From contig CP141139.1 in assembly GCA_035236585.1 (NCBI GenBank), forward strand, positions 54,071,217-54,135,216: DNA of 64,000 nucleotides, read 5' to 3'. The DNA is from Warburgia ugandensis. Taxonomy: Eukaryota; Streptophyta; Magnoliopsida; Canellales; Canellaceae. Under the pieces are notes generated by a model that made no database searches, was not told the DNA's origin, and was given only the letters and a program-made list of their open reading frames with translations. The number at the start of each line of letters is the position of its first letter. The first letter of the stretch is position 1. A program made the position numbers and the translations under genes. Below are positions 50,970 through 63,607 of this stretch, piece after piece.

Positions 50970-53900
50970 ATTGGTATTAAAGCAATTCGATTGTGGGGTA
51001 TGGTTAAAACCAGGATGGAAAGGACCGAAACACTAAAGAAGGAGATCGAGGGAGTTAGAGGGGAGATCGGCAATTACAAACCAACGTTATAGCTTTCGAT
51101 GAATACCTATTGGAAATCCGAGAGTGGATCAAATGAAGAGAGATGTCAGAAGAGGAGTGCAGATGTTACTTGAACACGGAGGTCAGTGAGACCTCTGACA
51201 GGGGCAAGCAGAGTCAATTTGTGTCGATGGACCAGACCCATCAAGATCCTCAATTCCTGAGGCTGGACCTACTAGTATTCGACATAATGACCCTTATGGG
51301 TGTCTTTGTCGAGGAGAGGGATATTTCTTGGTGAACTAGATCACTGACAAGAAGGTAGTTGCAGCGTTTGTCTGCTTAGAAGGAGACACGCTTCACTGGT
51401 TTTTGTGGGTAGAATCCAGGACTCCCTTCCGATCATGGACTTCCTTCCTATCATGCCTACTCTAGCATTTCCGGCTATCTTCGGTTGTTTGAGCTCCTTT
51501 CTGGTCCCCTCGTAGAACTTTCCAACGAATTGCTGAAGGGGGCTTTTGCAAATGGGCTCGAGGAGGAGATTAAGGCCAAAGTCAAGATCTTTAGGTCTGC
51601 AACGTTAACTTGGCTTATGGAATTGGCCCACAAAATAGAAAAGAAGAACATCCTGTTGGACCATATAAAGGCCTGCCCACATAGGGTAGATAATGGGGCT
51701 GAGGGTATCGGGGCCAAGCTCACTTCACTCGAAACCCCTATTGATGGAAGGGGGGTACTAAGGGCAAAATCGTAATTTGCCCCTTCTTCACTTCCCACAG
51801 TGCTGATTGCCCCAAGGGTTTCCACACAGAGTTCGATTGTGAGGCACGCGTTGATGATCTGGCCACCGGACAAAGGGAATCTCTTCGGCAACTCACCAAC
51901 CCGAACTATAGCAGCGGCTCACCTAGGGTTTATGCTACAGATGTGATGAGAAATCATCTTGGGCATCGTTGCAAAAAATGACATCTTTAGGTGTTGCTAC
52001 TCGTCGACAAGGAGGAAGATGAGATAGAAGCTGCTATAACTCTTCTGTCAATCGCGGGTGACCATCGGGATGGGGATAATCAACCTTTCGAGTTATCCCT
52101 AAACTCTATTTTCTGATTCACAACCAGCTACACCATGAAACTAAAAGGGTTTGTTGGAATCCGGGAGGTCATTGTGTTGATCGACAGTGGTGCTTCTCAC
52201 AACTTCCTCGCAAAACACTTAGTCATCGAACTCCAGTTACTTGTGTACTGTTCTCGATGACTTGGAGTACAAGTTGGGGACGGCCACTGCATTAGAGGTG
52301 AGGGTGTGTGCTGGGGAATTAAGATAAGTTTGCCAGGTATTATAGTAACTCAAGACTTCCATCCTTTTGATCTTGGTGGAGCAGATGTAGTCCTCGGGAT
52401 GGCTTGGTTGAAAACTTTGGCAGAGATTGCATCCAATTTTCGTGACCTTACGTTGCAATTCATGGTTGAAGGTTGTCAGATCAATCTCAAGGGAGATCCA
52501 ACTCTCTCTTATTCTTTGGTTTCCCTTAAATCCATTCTTAGAGTTATTTCTAAAGTTGATTTAAGATATATGTTTGAGTTCTAGGGTATTGATGCTGGCC
52601 AATCTTAACCCCCAGAAGATTGTCAACCGGCCTTGGTTTCTCTCTTGCAGAGATTTTCACATGTTTTTGCTCGATATTTGGGACTACCAGTAGCTCGTTC
52701 CCATGACCACGCCATCAGATTGGTAGAGGGAACATAGCCTCCACACAACAGGCCATACTGTTATCCGCATTCTTAGAAAGATGAAATTGAGAAAATCATT
52801 AGAGAAATGCTGATTTTGGGAATCATTTGACCCAGTAAGAGCCCCTTCTCTAGCCTGGTGTTATTGGTTAAAAAGAAAGATGGTGGATGGAGGTTATGTG
52901 TAGGCTATTGGGCCCTAAACCAGGTGACCATGCCTGACAAGTTTTCCATCCTTACCATTGATGAACTCTTAGATGAATTAGGTGGGGCAACCATTTTCTC
53001 CAAGTTAGACCTTAAATTTGGTTACTATCGAATTCGCATTAAGGAAGAGGACATAACAAAGACCGCTTTCAAAAGTCATGATGAGCACTATGAATTTTTG
53101 GTTATGCCTTTTGGCTTAACCAACTTAACGACATTTTAGGCACTCATGAATGAGATATTTCAACCTCATCTACCTAAGTTTGTCTTCGCCTTCTTCGATG
53201 ATATATTGATTTATAGCTGTATCTTCGCTTTGCACCTAGAGTACATCACAATTGTCTTGCAAATAATTGGGGAACACTAGCTAATTGCAAACAGGAAGAA
53301 GTGCTTGTTTGCGCAGTCTTCGTTGGAATACTTGGGGCATCTTATTTTTGTAGATGGAGTAGCAACTAATACCTTCAAGATAGATTGTATGCTTTCTTGG
53401 CCCATTCCTAATGACGTCAAGGCACTTCGAGGATTTTTGGGGCTTACTGGTTATTATAGAAGGTTCGTTACGAACTACGGCCTCCTTGCTGCTCGCTTAA
53501 CCAAGTTACTCAAGAAGGATGGTTTCATATGGACAATGGAAGCCCAGAAGGTGTTCGATGCATTGAAACAAGCCATGACCACTATTCCTATATTGGCCGT
53601 ACTTGATTTTTCCAAAACCTTTGTGTTGGAAATCGATGCATCAAGCAAAGGAATTGGTGCTGTACTCATGCAAGAAGGCCACTAGTGGCTTTCTTTAGCT
53701 AAAGCCCTCCGACCTCAATCCCAGTATAAGTCAATTTACGAAAGGGAACCGATGGCCATGGTCATTGCAGTACACAAGTGGCAACATTACCTCCCGGGGT
53801 GACATTTTATCATCCACACCGATTAGAAGAGCCTCAGATTTTGATGGAATAGCAGCTGCTTAATGAAAAGAAACAGAAATGGTTGACCAAACTCATAGGG

Positions 53901-55221
53901 TTTGACTTTGTAATCCAATATAAGGTAGGTTTTGAAAGCAGAGTGGCGGATGCTTTGTCCAGGCGCCAGGAGTCTCATGCCTACGACTCCAAAAGTGATC
54001 ATGTAAATGGTGTAGCTCCACCATGGCTTTCCTCGGAGCCCATAGGGGAGCACAACCCACTACTCCAACACCTTGCGATCTCGGTTGCTCAATGTGCTGA
54101 TTTGGATTCCCTGACGGATGAGGTACAAGATAACCTCTAGCTTCGTAGTATTATTCATGACCTCCTAGTAAATCAAGATAGTTACCCAGGCTACACCCTT
54201 AAGTAGGGCTTCTTGCTATTCCATGGAGGACTTCAGAAATCTTCACCTCGCATTGCATCATTGTTACATGAGGTCCACTCCACACTAGGAGGGGGACATT
54301 CCGGTTTCATACACACCTATGAACGCATCTTCAGGGTGCTCCATTGGGAAGGGATGCTCCAGGATATTCAGAAATTTGTTTCTACTTGTCACATTTGTCA
54401 AAGTGTCCCTACCAAGCCGGCTAGGCCACTTCAGCCCCTTCTTATTCCAAAGTTGGTTTGGAATAATTTGTCCATGAATTTCATCAGTAGTCTTCCTAAA
54501 GCTCACAGATTTGACACATTGTTAGTCGTTGTTGATTGCTTTACCAAATTTAGTCACTTTATTCTTCTCAGCCACCCCTACACAGCCAAAGATGTGGCAC
54601 ATACCTTTATCAAGGAAATTATCCGTCTACATGGTTATCTCTAGTCAATTGTCTCTGATAGAGATCGTGTATTCATCAGCCACTTTTGGTTTGAGCTGTT
54701 TAAATAAGCAAGAACTTCACTAAAGATGAGCTCAAGTTATCATCTCCAAATAGATGGACAGACGGAGTTGGTCAATCACTGTTTGGAAATGTATTTACGC
54801 TATTTCATTGGCAACAAGCCCAAAACATGGCCTACTTGGATATGTTGCACCAAAGGTCTTTGCCCTTCCATCCCTTGGATCACCACTTATCAAAGTTCTG
54901 CAGGGATGATACACCTTAAGGCCTTATATGGTCGAGACCCTCCCACCCTCTACTGACATTTAATGGTGGAGAATCCCTTGTGGAAGAGGTTAACCAACAA
55001 GTGGCTGCTCATGATTTAGTTTTAACAGAATTAAAATAGAACTTGGAGCAGCCCAAACTCGTATGAAGAACTAGGAAGATTCACACCATCATATTCTTAC
55101 TTTCTAGCTAGGGATTATATCTATTTGAATCTTCTCACCCCTATCGCCTCAAGTACCTGTCAACACAACTCAATGAGAAATTGCGCCCCTATTATTATGG
55201 GCCATATGCCATACTTGAAAG

Positions 55222-55342
55222 GCATGAAAACTGCCTCTTGCAAAAATGCAATGTAAGGTTGCGTACTATAGACCCTTGTGGTCTGCCCCTTCCCTGGATC
55301 TCCCATAGGTGGAAGCTTCATGCACCAAGGCTGCCCTTTTTT
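55222..55342 (+). mobile_element. 5'-truncated Au-type SINE nested in the older Reina element
   Basis: It contains CTGCCTCTTGCAAAAATGCA, GACCCTTGTGGTCTGCCCC and the ending AAGGCTGCCCTTTTTT, as in the SINEs at 45-48 kb. It is flanked by TATGCCATACTTGAAAGG on the left and TATGCCACACTTGAAGG on the right, a target duplication of about 17 bases. It interrupts the integrase C-terminal region, between GPYAIL and AYRLPQHAELH. Confidence 0.9.
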
Positions 55343-56196
55343 ATGCCACACTTGAAGGAGTGCACAAGTGGCTTATCGACTACCACAGCATGCTGAACTA
55401 CACTCGGTCTTCCATGTCTCCCAGCCCAAGCTAGCTACTACCCGTACCCTAATGCCTCAACCAATACTAGCCTGCCTCGCAGAAGATCTTCAACTTAAGG
55501 TATATCTTGCCGTAGTCAAGGAAGTTAGGCACTCTCCTACAGGACAATTAGAGGTTATCATACAATGGATCTTTTTGAACATGACAACACATGGGAACTC
55601 CTGGATGTCATCAAGATGCAGTTTCTTGACTTCCACCTTGAGGACAAGGTGGCAGTTTTAGGGTGCGGGGGTATTGTTACATCTGTTGCATCTCAAGGTC
55701 GATTAGGGAAGTTCTACTCAAGAAGAGGTTGATTCACACGGTTACTAACATAGGTAACAGAGGGTTCTATTATTTGGAAAGAATAAGGACAACTAGCACA
55801 AGGGGAATAAGTGGTTATGGAATTCAGTTAGAGGGAATCCAAGGGAATCAGGGAGAGCGAGAGTATGGGCGGCAAAAGGGGAAGGAGGTAAAGGGGAGTG
55901 GGAGCAAAGGGGGAAGAGCAGATAGGTGTAGTGGGAAAGAGAAACAAAAAGGAATGTTTTCAGATCCTATGGAAAGAGAAACTCTTTCAATTTGGGGAGT
56001 GCCTCTATTCTAAATGGACACCTAATAGTAGATCTCAGCAAAATCACTTTAAAAGTGATGATAATAAGCAATTCGCTTCCTCAAGTTCTAATGTGAGATG
56101 TTTTATTTTCCAAGGTCTTGGAAACATTGCCTCCGAAAGTCCAAACTGCAAAGTGGTTACTTTGATAGAAGAATCAGAAAGCAAGAAGGAAGAATC

Positions 56197-56701
56197 TGTT
56201 AAACCTCCCATACACCACACGTATTCCAGAAAGAAATAATTGCAAGGAAACAGAAATACACCTGTTGGCAAAAGATTTTTAGATTTCTCCAGAAGATGAT
56301 CCAGGGCAGTAGTTGGTTAGGATATAATTAGTTGTGATGTAGTCAGTTAACAACCAAGTCATGAAGTCAGTTAGGATATATAGATATCCTGTCTGTTACA
56401 AAGTTAGGATATACAGATATCTAGTCTGTTACAGAAGGAGACGGGAATGGAAGGAAAAAGAAAAGATAAAAGGAAGTGAAGAGGGAGGGAGGGGGGAAGA
56501 AAAAGGAGAAGGGAAGGAAAAGGGAGTGGGAAGTGCAGAGGAGGAACTGAGGTTCCTACTTCCTACTAGTTCCAGTAGTTTGTGTTTTGTTCGATTAAAT
56601 TGTAAGGTTACTTGTAATTTCTCCACTTCATCAATAAAGGAACTTCAGCTTCTTTTGAAAAAACTGCTTATTATCAAGTCTCAATTCTTCCTGGCTCAAC
56701 A
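56197..56701 (+). repeat. 5' LTR of the young Reina element
   Basis: It starts TGTTAAACCTCCC and ends GGCTCAACA, followed by one base and then the primer site. It contains two copies of a GGATATA(T/C)AGATATC motif and a purine-rich tract (about 56430-56545). Confidence 0.95.
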
Positions 56702-59700
56702 ATGGTATCAGAGCATGGTTTCATTCTTGGGACATGGTAAGAACCAGATCAGAAAAAGCACAGAACGTGGAAAAAGATTTAGAGAACGTGAGATCGGAAG
56801 TGGGCAGCATGAAAGAAGACCTAGGAAGATTGCAAACCAACGTCGCAGCTATAGGAGAGTACCTGATGGAGATCCCGGCTTGGATGAGACAGAAGCAGGG
56901 TGGGGAAGAAACGCCCTTGAATCAAGCTGGGGATAGAGGACGATAAGCACCGGAGACAGGGGAGTCATCGGGTGGGGATAACCAGGTCCCGCCGGTGATG
57001 CCGGAGATCCCGAGGCTCGAACCCAGATGCCTGGACCTCCCGATCTTCAACGGCAACAACCCTCATGGCTGGCTTTGTCGAGCTAAGCTGTATTTCCAGT
57101 TAAACCGACTCCCGAAAGGGGAGAAGGTGACGACGGCGTCTATGTTTGGAGGGAGAAGCCCTCCACTGGTTTCTCTGGACTGAAGCCCGATCACCGGTCC
57201 ATTCTTGGCAGATTTTCCGGACTGCCCTTCTCCAAAGGTTCCGGCCATCGCAGTCTGACGATGACTACGAGGCCCTGTTGTCACTCCGGCAGGTCGTCTC
57301 CGTCGCCGACTACCGACGAGATTTTGAGCTGATGTCGGGACCCCTGGTGGATCTGCCCGACGACCTGCTAAGGGGGGCTTTTCTAAATGGGCTAAGGGAG
57401 GAGTTAAAGGCCGAGGTGAAGATGTTTCGGCCCGCTTCGCTAGCTGGGCTTATGGACCTGGCCCAGAAGATCAGGAAAAAAATGAAGCCCTTGAACGGGT
57501 ACGAGCCCAAGGGAACAAGAGTGGGCTTGGACCTCGAACATCGTGGGGTCATGGGCCTTCTCAAAAGGGCCTTGCCGTTGAAACTAGCCCACAGGGGCAA
57601 TTTCATAATTTTCCCACGCAAACCTACGCCCGCTCTCTGGAGACAACGAAGGAGCTAGGGTTTCGGGGAGAACGGTCATCCCGCACGGGAGAACCTTCCC
57701 CGACCTGGCGGGACACTTTCCGGCGACTTACAGAGAAAGAACTCCAGCAAAAACGGGCTATGGGGCTTTGCTTTCGACGCGACGAAAAGTTTTCTCCGGG
57801 GCATCGATGCAAGAATCGCCAGTTGCAGGTCCTTCTAGGCGAGGATGGTGACGAAGAGGAAGATCGGGACACCCAGAACCCCGACGATGAAGGCCAGTGC
57901 GAGGAGGAATCGACCCGACTTGAGCTATCCATGCAAGCTCTAGTCGGGATGTTGGTTGCCAACGTTATGAAATTACGTGGGGTTCTGGAACACAGGGAAG
58001 TGGTGGTCCTTGTCGACACGGGGCTTCCCATAATTTTATATCCCGGAGGTTGGTTGACGACCTGCACCTTCCGATCACCAACACCAGGTCGTTCGGAGTA
58101 CAGGTGGGAGACGGATTTTGCATCCGTGGTTCTGGGGTATGCCGGAATCTAGTCATGCGCCTTCCTGGGTTGGTCATCAAACACCATTTCCATCCCTTCG
58201 AACTGACGGAACAGACATGGTTCTTGGCATGGCATGGCTGCGTACTCTTGGCAACGTTTCTGCCAACTACCTTGAGCTCACCATGGAGTTCGTCATGCAG
58301 GGCCAGAGGGTTACTCTTAAGGGCGACCCATCCCTGTCCAGGTCACTCTTATCCTTCAACGCGCTGCAACGTGCCATCCCCTACTTAGGTGCAAGCTACA
58401 TGGTTGAGTACCAAGGCCTTCAGCTAGAGATGGACACGCAACCCCCACCTTCGGACCAACCCTGTCTAAAACTTCTACTAGACCAGTATGCCCATCTCTT
58501 TGATCAGCCATTGAAATTGCCTGTTAACTGACCACAAGATCATGCCATCAGGGTCCCAGACCATACAATACCACCTAATATCAGGCCATACCGTTATCCA
58601 CACTGCCAAAAGAATGAGATTGAGCGGATCATCAAACAATTGTGGGAGGCGGGCATCATTCAGGCCAGCACTAGTCCCTATTCCAGCCTAGTACTCTTAG
58701 TTAAGAAGAAAGATGGAGGTTGGCGTTTTTGCGTGGATTACCGCACCCTTAACAAGATCACCGTTCCAGATAAATTTCCCATCCCAACAATTGATGAACT
58801 ATTGGATGAACTAGGTGGAGCTACTGTTTTCTCTAAACTGGATCTTCAATCCGGCTACTATCAAATTCGCATCAAGAAAGAGGATGTTCCCAAGACGGCA
58901 TTTAGGACGCATGAGGGCCACTACGAGTTTTTGGTCATGCCCTTCGGCTTGACCAATGCACCCTCCACTTTTCAGGCTCTTATGAACGACTTCTTCCGCC
59001 GCTATCTCCGTAAGTTTGTCCTGGTTTTCTTTGATGACATACTTGTTTACAATCCTGATATTCACCTACATTTAGAGCATCTGGAAATGGTACTGAAATT
59101 GTTGGCCTCTCATAACTTAGTTGTTAACAAAAAGAAGTGCTGCTTTGCACAATCTCAATTGGAATATTTAGGCCATATAATCTCAGCAGATGGAGTCGCC
59201 GCTGATAACTCAAAGATAGACTGTATGCTCCACTGGCCTACTCCACAAGATATTACAGCATTAAGGGGTTTTTTGGGCCTTATCGGGTACTATCGCAAAT
59301 TTGTACAAAACTATGGCATTATCGCTGCACCCCTGACCAATCTTCTCAAGAAAGATAGCTTCCATTTGTCAATGGAGGCACAACAAGCCTTCAACAACTT
59401 AAAGCACGCCATGACGACGGTGCCCGTACTAGCTATTCCCAACTTTAACAAGCCATTCATTTTGGAGACTGATGTGTCGGGTAAAGGCATTGGAGCAGTT
59501 CTCATGCAAGAGGGAAGGCCAATTGCCTTCTTCAGCCAATCACTCTTTCCCTGTGCTCAGTCCAAATCGGTATATGAAAGGGAACTTATGGTGGTTGTTC
59601 TCTTTGTTCAGAAGTGGCGCCATTACTTGTTAGGCCAGAAGTTCACTATCTTAACAGATCAAAGGAGCCTCCAATTCCTCCTGCACCAGAACGTCCTTAG

Positions 59701-61317
59701 CAGTTAGCAGCAGAAGTGGCTCATCAAATTACTGGGTTTCAACTTTGACATTCACTACAAACCAGGCAAGCATAATCGGGCAGTTGATGCCCTCTCCAGA
59801 ATAGATAACAAAGGCTTCACTGATGCACGCAACACCTCTGCCCCTGAGGATGCATCAGACCTGATGCACCCTTCTCCTTTCATTGCTCTTTCAATAGTCC
59901 AGCATTCAGCCTTACAAGCTTTACAAGAGGAGATCAGACTCGATGGGACTTTAGACCCCATCCTCCAGGACTTATTGGCTGGCCTGAACCATCACAAAGG
60001 ATTCTCTCTGTGTCATGGCCACTTGCTCTTCTATGATAGACTCGCTATCCCCAAGACTTCTGTTCGAATTCCCACCCTACTCAGGGAATTTCACTCCACT
60101 CCAGCAGGTGGATATTTAGGGACCTTTAGGACATTCAAAAGGCTTTCTAATGTGGTCTTTTGGAAGGGAATGCGAAAGGATGTGCAGCAATTTGTGGCTT
60201 CTTGTGAGGTATGCCAGCGGAATAAATACCAAGCCCTTAAACCTGGAGGTCTTCTTCAGCCTTTACCCATTCTCGAACAAGTCTGGGATGACATTTCTAT
60301 GGATTTTATTGGCGGCTTACCCAAATCTAAGGGGCTGGATACTATTCTGGTGGTAGTAGACCGCCTTTCCAAATACTGCCATTTCCTTCCATTGGGCCAT
60401 CCGTTTTCTGCGCAAGAGGTGGCTGCTCTTTTTATCAAGGACATAGTATGGTTACACGGTTACCCGCGATCCATTGTATCCGACAGGGACCGTTTCTTTA
60501 TTAGCCAATTTTGGGCTAAACTATTCAAAATGGCAGGGACTGAGTTACAGATGAGTACTGCTTACCATCCTCAAACGGATGTCCAAACGGAAGTCGTCAA
60601 TTGGTATCTCGAAACCTATTTGCGCTGCTTCACCTACCACCATCCTAAGCTCTGGCCCAAGTGGATTCCTTGGGCTGAATTCTGGTATAATACTACATTC
60701 CAAGGTGCTGCTGGCATGACCCCTTTTAAAGCACTTTATGGGCGTGATCCTCCTACTGTGTTACGGCTCTCGGATGAGGGGTCAGTCGTGGAGGAAGTCA
60801 ACAGGCAACTTCATGACAGGAATGCAATTTTACAAGAACTGAAGAGTAATCTTCTAAAAGCCCAGGCCAGAATGAAATCCCAAGCAGATAAAGGCCGCGG
60901 GGACATCTAGTTCCAGGTAGGTGACAGAGTTTTTTTAAAACTCCAGCCCTTTAAGTTCAAGAAACTGGCTAAACGACCCAATGAAAAACTTAGCTCCCAG
61001 TTTTACGGTCCCTACACTATTTTGTAGCGCATTGGCGTAGTAGCCTACCGCCTTGATTTACCCTCCACCACTCGGATCCATCCCAATTCAGCCCAATCTC
61101 AACCCCTACCTCCTGGACTCGCTGAGGAAATGGAACTTGTCCTATATCCTGACTCCGTCTAGGAAATCAGGTCATTGCCAAATGGATGCACCGAAGTTTT
61201 GGTGAAATGGAAAAACCTACTTGAGTGTGATAGCACATGGGAGCTCTATGAGGAGTTGGACACTCAATTTCCCTCCTTTCACCTTGAGGACAAGGTGAAA
61301 CTACTTGGGGGGGGTAA

Positions 61318-61822
61318 TGTTAGACCTCCCATACACCACACGTATTCCAGAAAGAAATAATTGCAAGGAAACAGAAATACACCTGTTGGCAAAAGATTTT
61401 CAGATTTCTCCAGAAGATGATCCAGGGCAGTAGTTGGTTAGGATATAATTAGTTGTGATGTAGTCAGTTAACAACCAAGTCATGAAGTCAATTAGGATAT
61501 ACAGATATCCAGTTTGTTACAAAGTTAGGATATACAGATATCTAGTTTGTTACAGAAGGAGACGTGAATGGAAGGAAAAAGAAAAGATAAAAGGAAGTGA
61601 AGAGGGAGGGAGGGGGGAAGAAAAAGGAGAAGGGAAGGAAAAGGGAGTGGGAAGTGCAGAGGAGGAACTGAGGTTCCTACTTCCTACTAGTTCTAGTAGT
61701 TTGTGTTTTGTTCGATTAAATTGTAAGGTTACTTGTAATTTCTCCACTTCATCAATAAAGGAACTTCAGCTTCTTTTGAAAAAACTGCTTATTATCAAGT
61801 CTCAATTCTTCCTGGCTCAACA
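61318..61822 (+). repeat. 3' LTR of the young Reina element
   Basis: It starts TGTTAGACCTCCC right after the polypurine tract and ends GGCTCAACA, followed by the duplicated target GAATC. Confidence 0.95.
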
Positions 61823-62912
61823 GAATCTTAATCAGGCGAGGAAGAAAATGAAGATGCCAGTCATGCCTATCAAGTTGAGATGTTAATAGTGCGAAGAAGT
61901 TTGAGTGCCACTCATAAAGACAATGATGATTGGCTATAGCTACTTTATTTTTCATACAGGAGGCACATCCAATCGCAAGGTATGTGATATTATAATTAAC
62001 AGTAAACTTATGAGAGTGTTTCTTCTATAAACTAATCATTAAGTTGAAGTTAAAAACAAAGACTCATCCTCAGCGATACAATCTTACGTGGCTGGCTAAG
62101 TGACATCAAATTATGGTAACTCGTAAATGCCTAGTCTCTTTTCCTATTGTGAACATGTGTAAGGATGATGTATGGTGTGATGTTATTGCAATGGATGCAT
62201 GCCCATGGCAATATGGCAGAAAAGCCCACCATGATGGATTTAAAAATACTTGCTCGTTTGATTTCAAAGTTGAGAAGATTATTTTGGCACCCTTAAAAAG
62301 TGATTCATTTAAGTAGTAAACAAAAATTTAATTCGTTTTTAGAAGTCTTAAATGCTGCATGTTTTGTTAATGAGGTGGATGATTAATCTTCTGTTGGGAT
62401 TTGCACAAAGACACTTCCAATGTGTTTGATATCTCAAATAAATCTTTCGATGGCAATTCGCACAAATATGTGTCTAGCGTGTTTGAGTTTACTCCAACCT
62501 CATTTAGTTTGTACATGAGTGATCAAGATTATGATAAAGGACCTATTGTTGACAAAAATCTTGATGATGATTTCTTGAATAGTTCCTTGTTTAATGAAGA
62601 CAACGTTATTGACAAAGATTACCAGTCAAACAAGCTAGTTATTGGAGTTTTATGGCTAGCTCAAGGCATCCACTTAAATTTGATGAAATTCGATTGAAAG
62701 AAGGAAACATCAATTTGTTGAAGATACCAACTCAAAATTGTTTAAGAATATAATGGAGGGTCAAAATCTTGCTAGTGTCTCATATGTTATAAACACATCT
62801 ACTTAAGAACTACAAGCATGGAAGTGGTACTCAGCCTCTTAAAGGTCATTATCATTTGAATTATAGAAGAATTTAAACATAGTGACCATTTAATTAGTTA
62901 AAAGCCTAACTG

Positions 62913-63333
62913 ATCTTTGACAGCCATGGAAATTCAATCGTCAAAGTGGATGCTACCCTATCTAATGGCGCATTGACTAGAGCTACAATTCCTCGTGGTG
63001 CGCCCAATGGTACTTATGAAACTCTTGATGGAGCTGCAGACTATCTAGGAAAGAATGTATCAAAGGCTGTTGAAAATGTTAACTCTGTAGTTGATCCTAC
63101 ACTCTTTGGATAGAGCTCAACATATCGGTTTTGGCTTTTTACAACATCAACAGAGGTTCACATATAGGAGTTCAAGATTTTTCCTATTGGTGCATGTTCT
63201 TCCAAAGAAGCCATGAAGATAGATGTTGGAGTATACTATCATTTGAAGGCAAAGGTAAAGAAGACATGCAGTCAGATGCATCAAATGTTGGTAATGAAAG
63301 TGGATTTGTCCTTAACATCCAAGAGGGCAGAAA
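62913..63333 (+). pseudogene. Enolase fragment, intronless, broken
   Basis: 62913-63110 reads [20 protein letters not shown] and continues to [15 protein letters not shown] and PTLFG, matching the N-terminal domain of plant cytosolic enolase (family [28 protein letters not shown]). A stop follows. 63128-63333 then resumes about 70 codons further along the protein: [17 protein letters not shown], a frame change with [20 protein letters not shown], and a return with DASNVG and GFVLNIQEG. Residues around PSGASTG are altered, a short ELR is missing, and the catalytic barrel beyond is absent. No intron interrupts the first block. The fragment lies inside the outer Gypsy element, between its protease-like part and 3' LTR. 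It cannot make an active enzyme. Confidence 0.88.
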
Positions 63334-63607
63334 GAAAAGTTGTTCAATAATACAAATGCTACAACTGATCATACAAGTTGCAATCCTTTTAAAGCTAAGT
63401 ATGGAAAGAACCATTTGAGTTTGATAGACTTTGTCATTGGACTATTGAGATAAAAAAGAAATAAAGATTCAGCCGCTGACCAACACAAAATCTTTTGAAT
63501 TTCAAGAAAGAGATTTATTACGATTTCTTCATACTATTTAAAGTGGGATAGACGATATAGACAATTTGAGGATGAGGTTTTTCAATCCAGGGATTTTGAC
63601 TCAGGAG

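Larger units (their letters stand above)
50293..55936 (+). mobile_element. Reina-type chromovirus, older copy, with inverted LTR pair at its 5' end
   Basis: Right of the LTR at about 50634-50969 lies a primer-site-like TGGTATTAAAGC (50972-50983). Gag starts near 51000 (MVKTRMERTETLKK). A protease motif lies at about 52171-52210 (LIDSGASHNFLAK), reverse transcriptase about 52850-53270 ([10 protein letters not shown]), RNase H about 53560-53960, integrase about 54200-54960 and a terminal region to 55660. A partial 3' LTR follows at 55675-55936. A SINE is inserted near 55222. Its proteins resemble those of the younger copy at 56197-61822 throughout. It sits in the 5' LTR of the outer element. 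Many breaks. Confidence 0.85.
56197..61822 (+). mobile_element. Young Reina-type chromovirus with 505-bp LTRs and target duplication GAATC
   Basis: The LTRs are 56197-56701 and 61318-61822, both 505 bp, and GAATC flanks the unit at 56192-56196 and 61823-61827. The primer site TGGTATCAGAGC is at 56703-56714. Gag spans about 56734-57660, a zinc-knuckle region 57755-57830 and protease about 57990-58250. Reverse transcriptase lies at about 58640-59350 ([18 protein letters not shown]), RNase H about 59440-59800 and integrase about 59980-60900. A chromodomain-like end is at 61160-61290 (VLVKWKNLLECDSTWE), with a polypurine tract (GGGGGGGG) just before the 3' LTR. About nine LTR differences (near 98% identity) suggest insertion on the order of a million years ago. 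It has full-length ends, but the coding region has several breaks. Confidence 0.93.

Noticed and set aside
56361-56626. Open frames in the purine-rich part of the Reina LTR, repeated at 61482-61886
   Set aside because: Both lie in LTRs and differ only as the LTRs do. The residues are Glu/Lys/Gly-rich because of the purine tract.
56703-56715. TGGTATCAGAGCA as part of a tRNA gene
   Set aside because: It is only the primer-binding complement of a tRNA 3' end. No cloverleaf surrounds it, and no tRNA or rRNA genes were recognised anywhere in the window.
62401-62697. 98-codon frame rich in Asp, Asn and Ser
   Set aside because: It is uninterrupted but resembles nothing I recognise and lies within a decayed Gypsy element, so I do not call it a gene.
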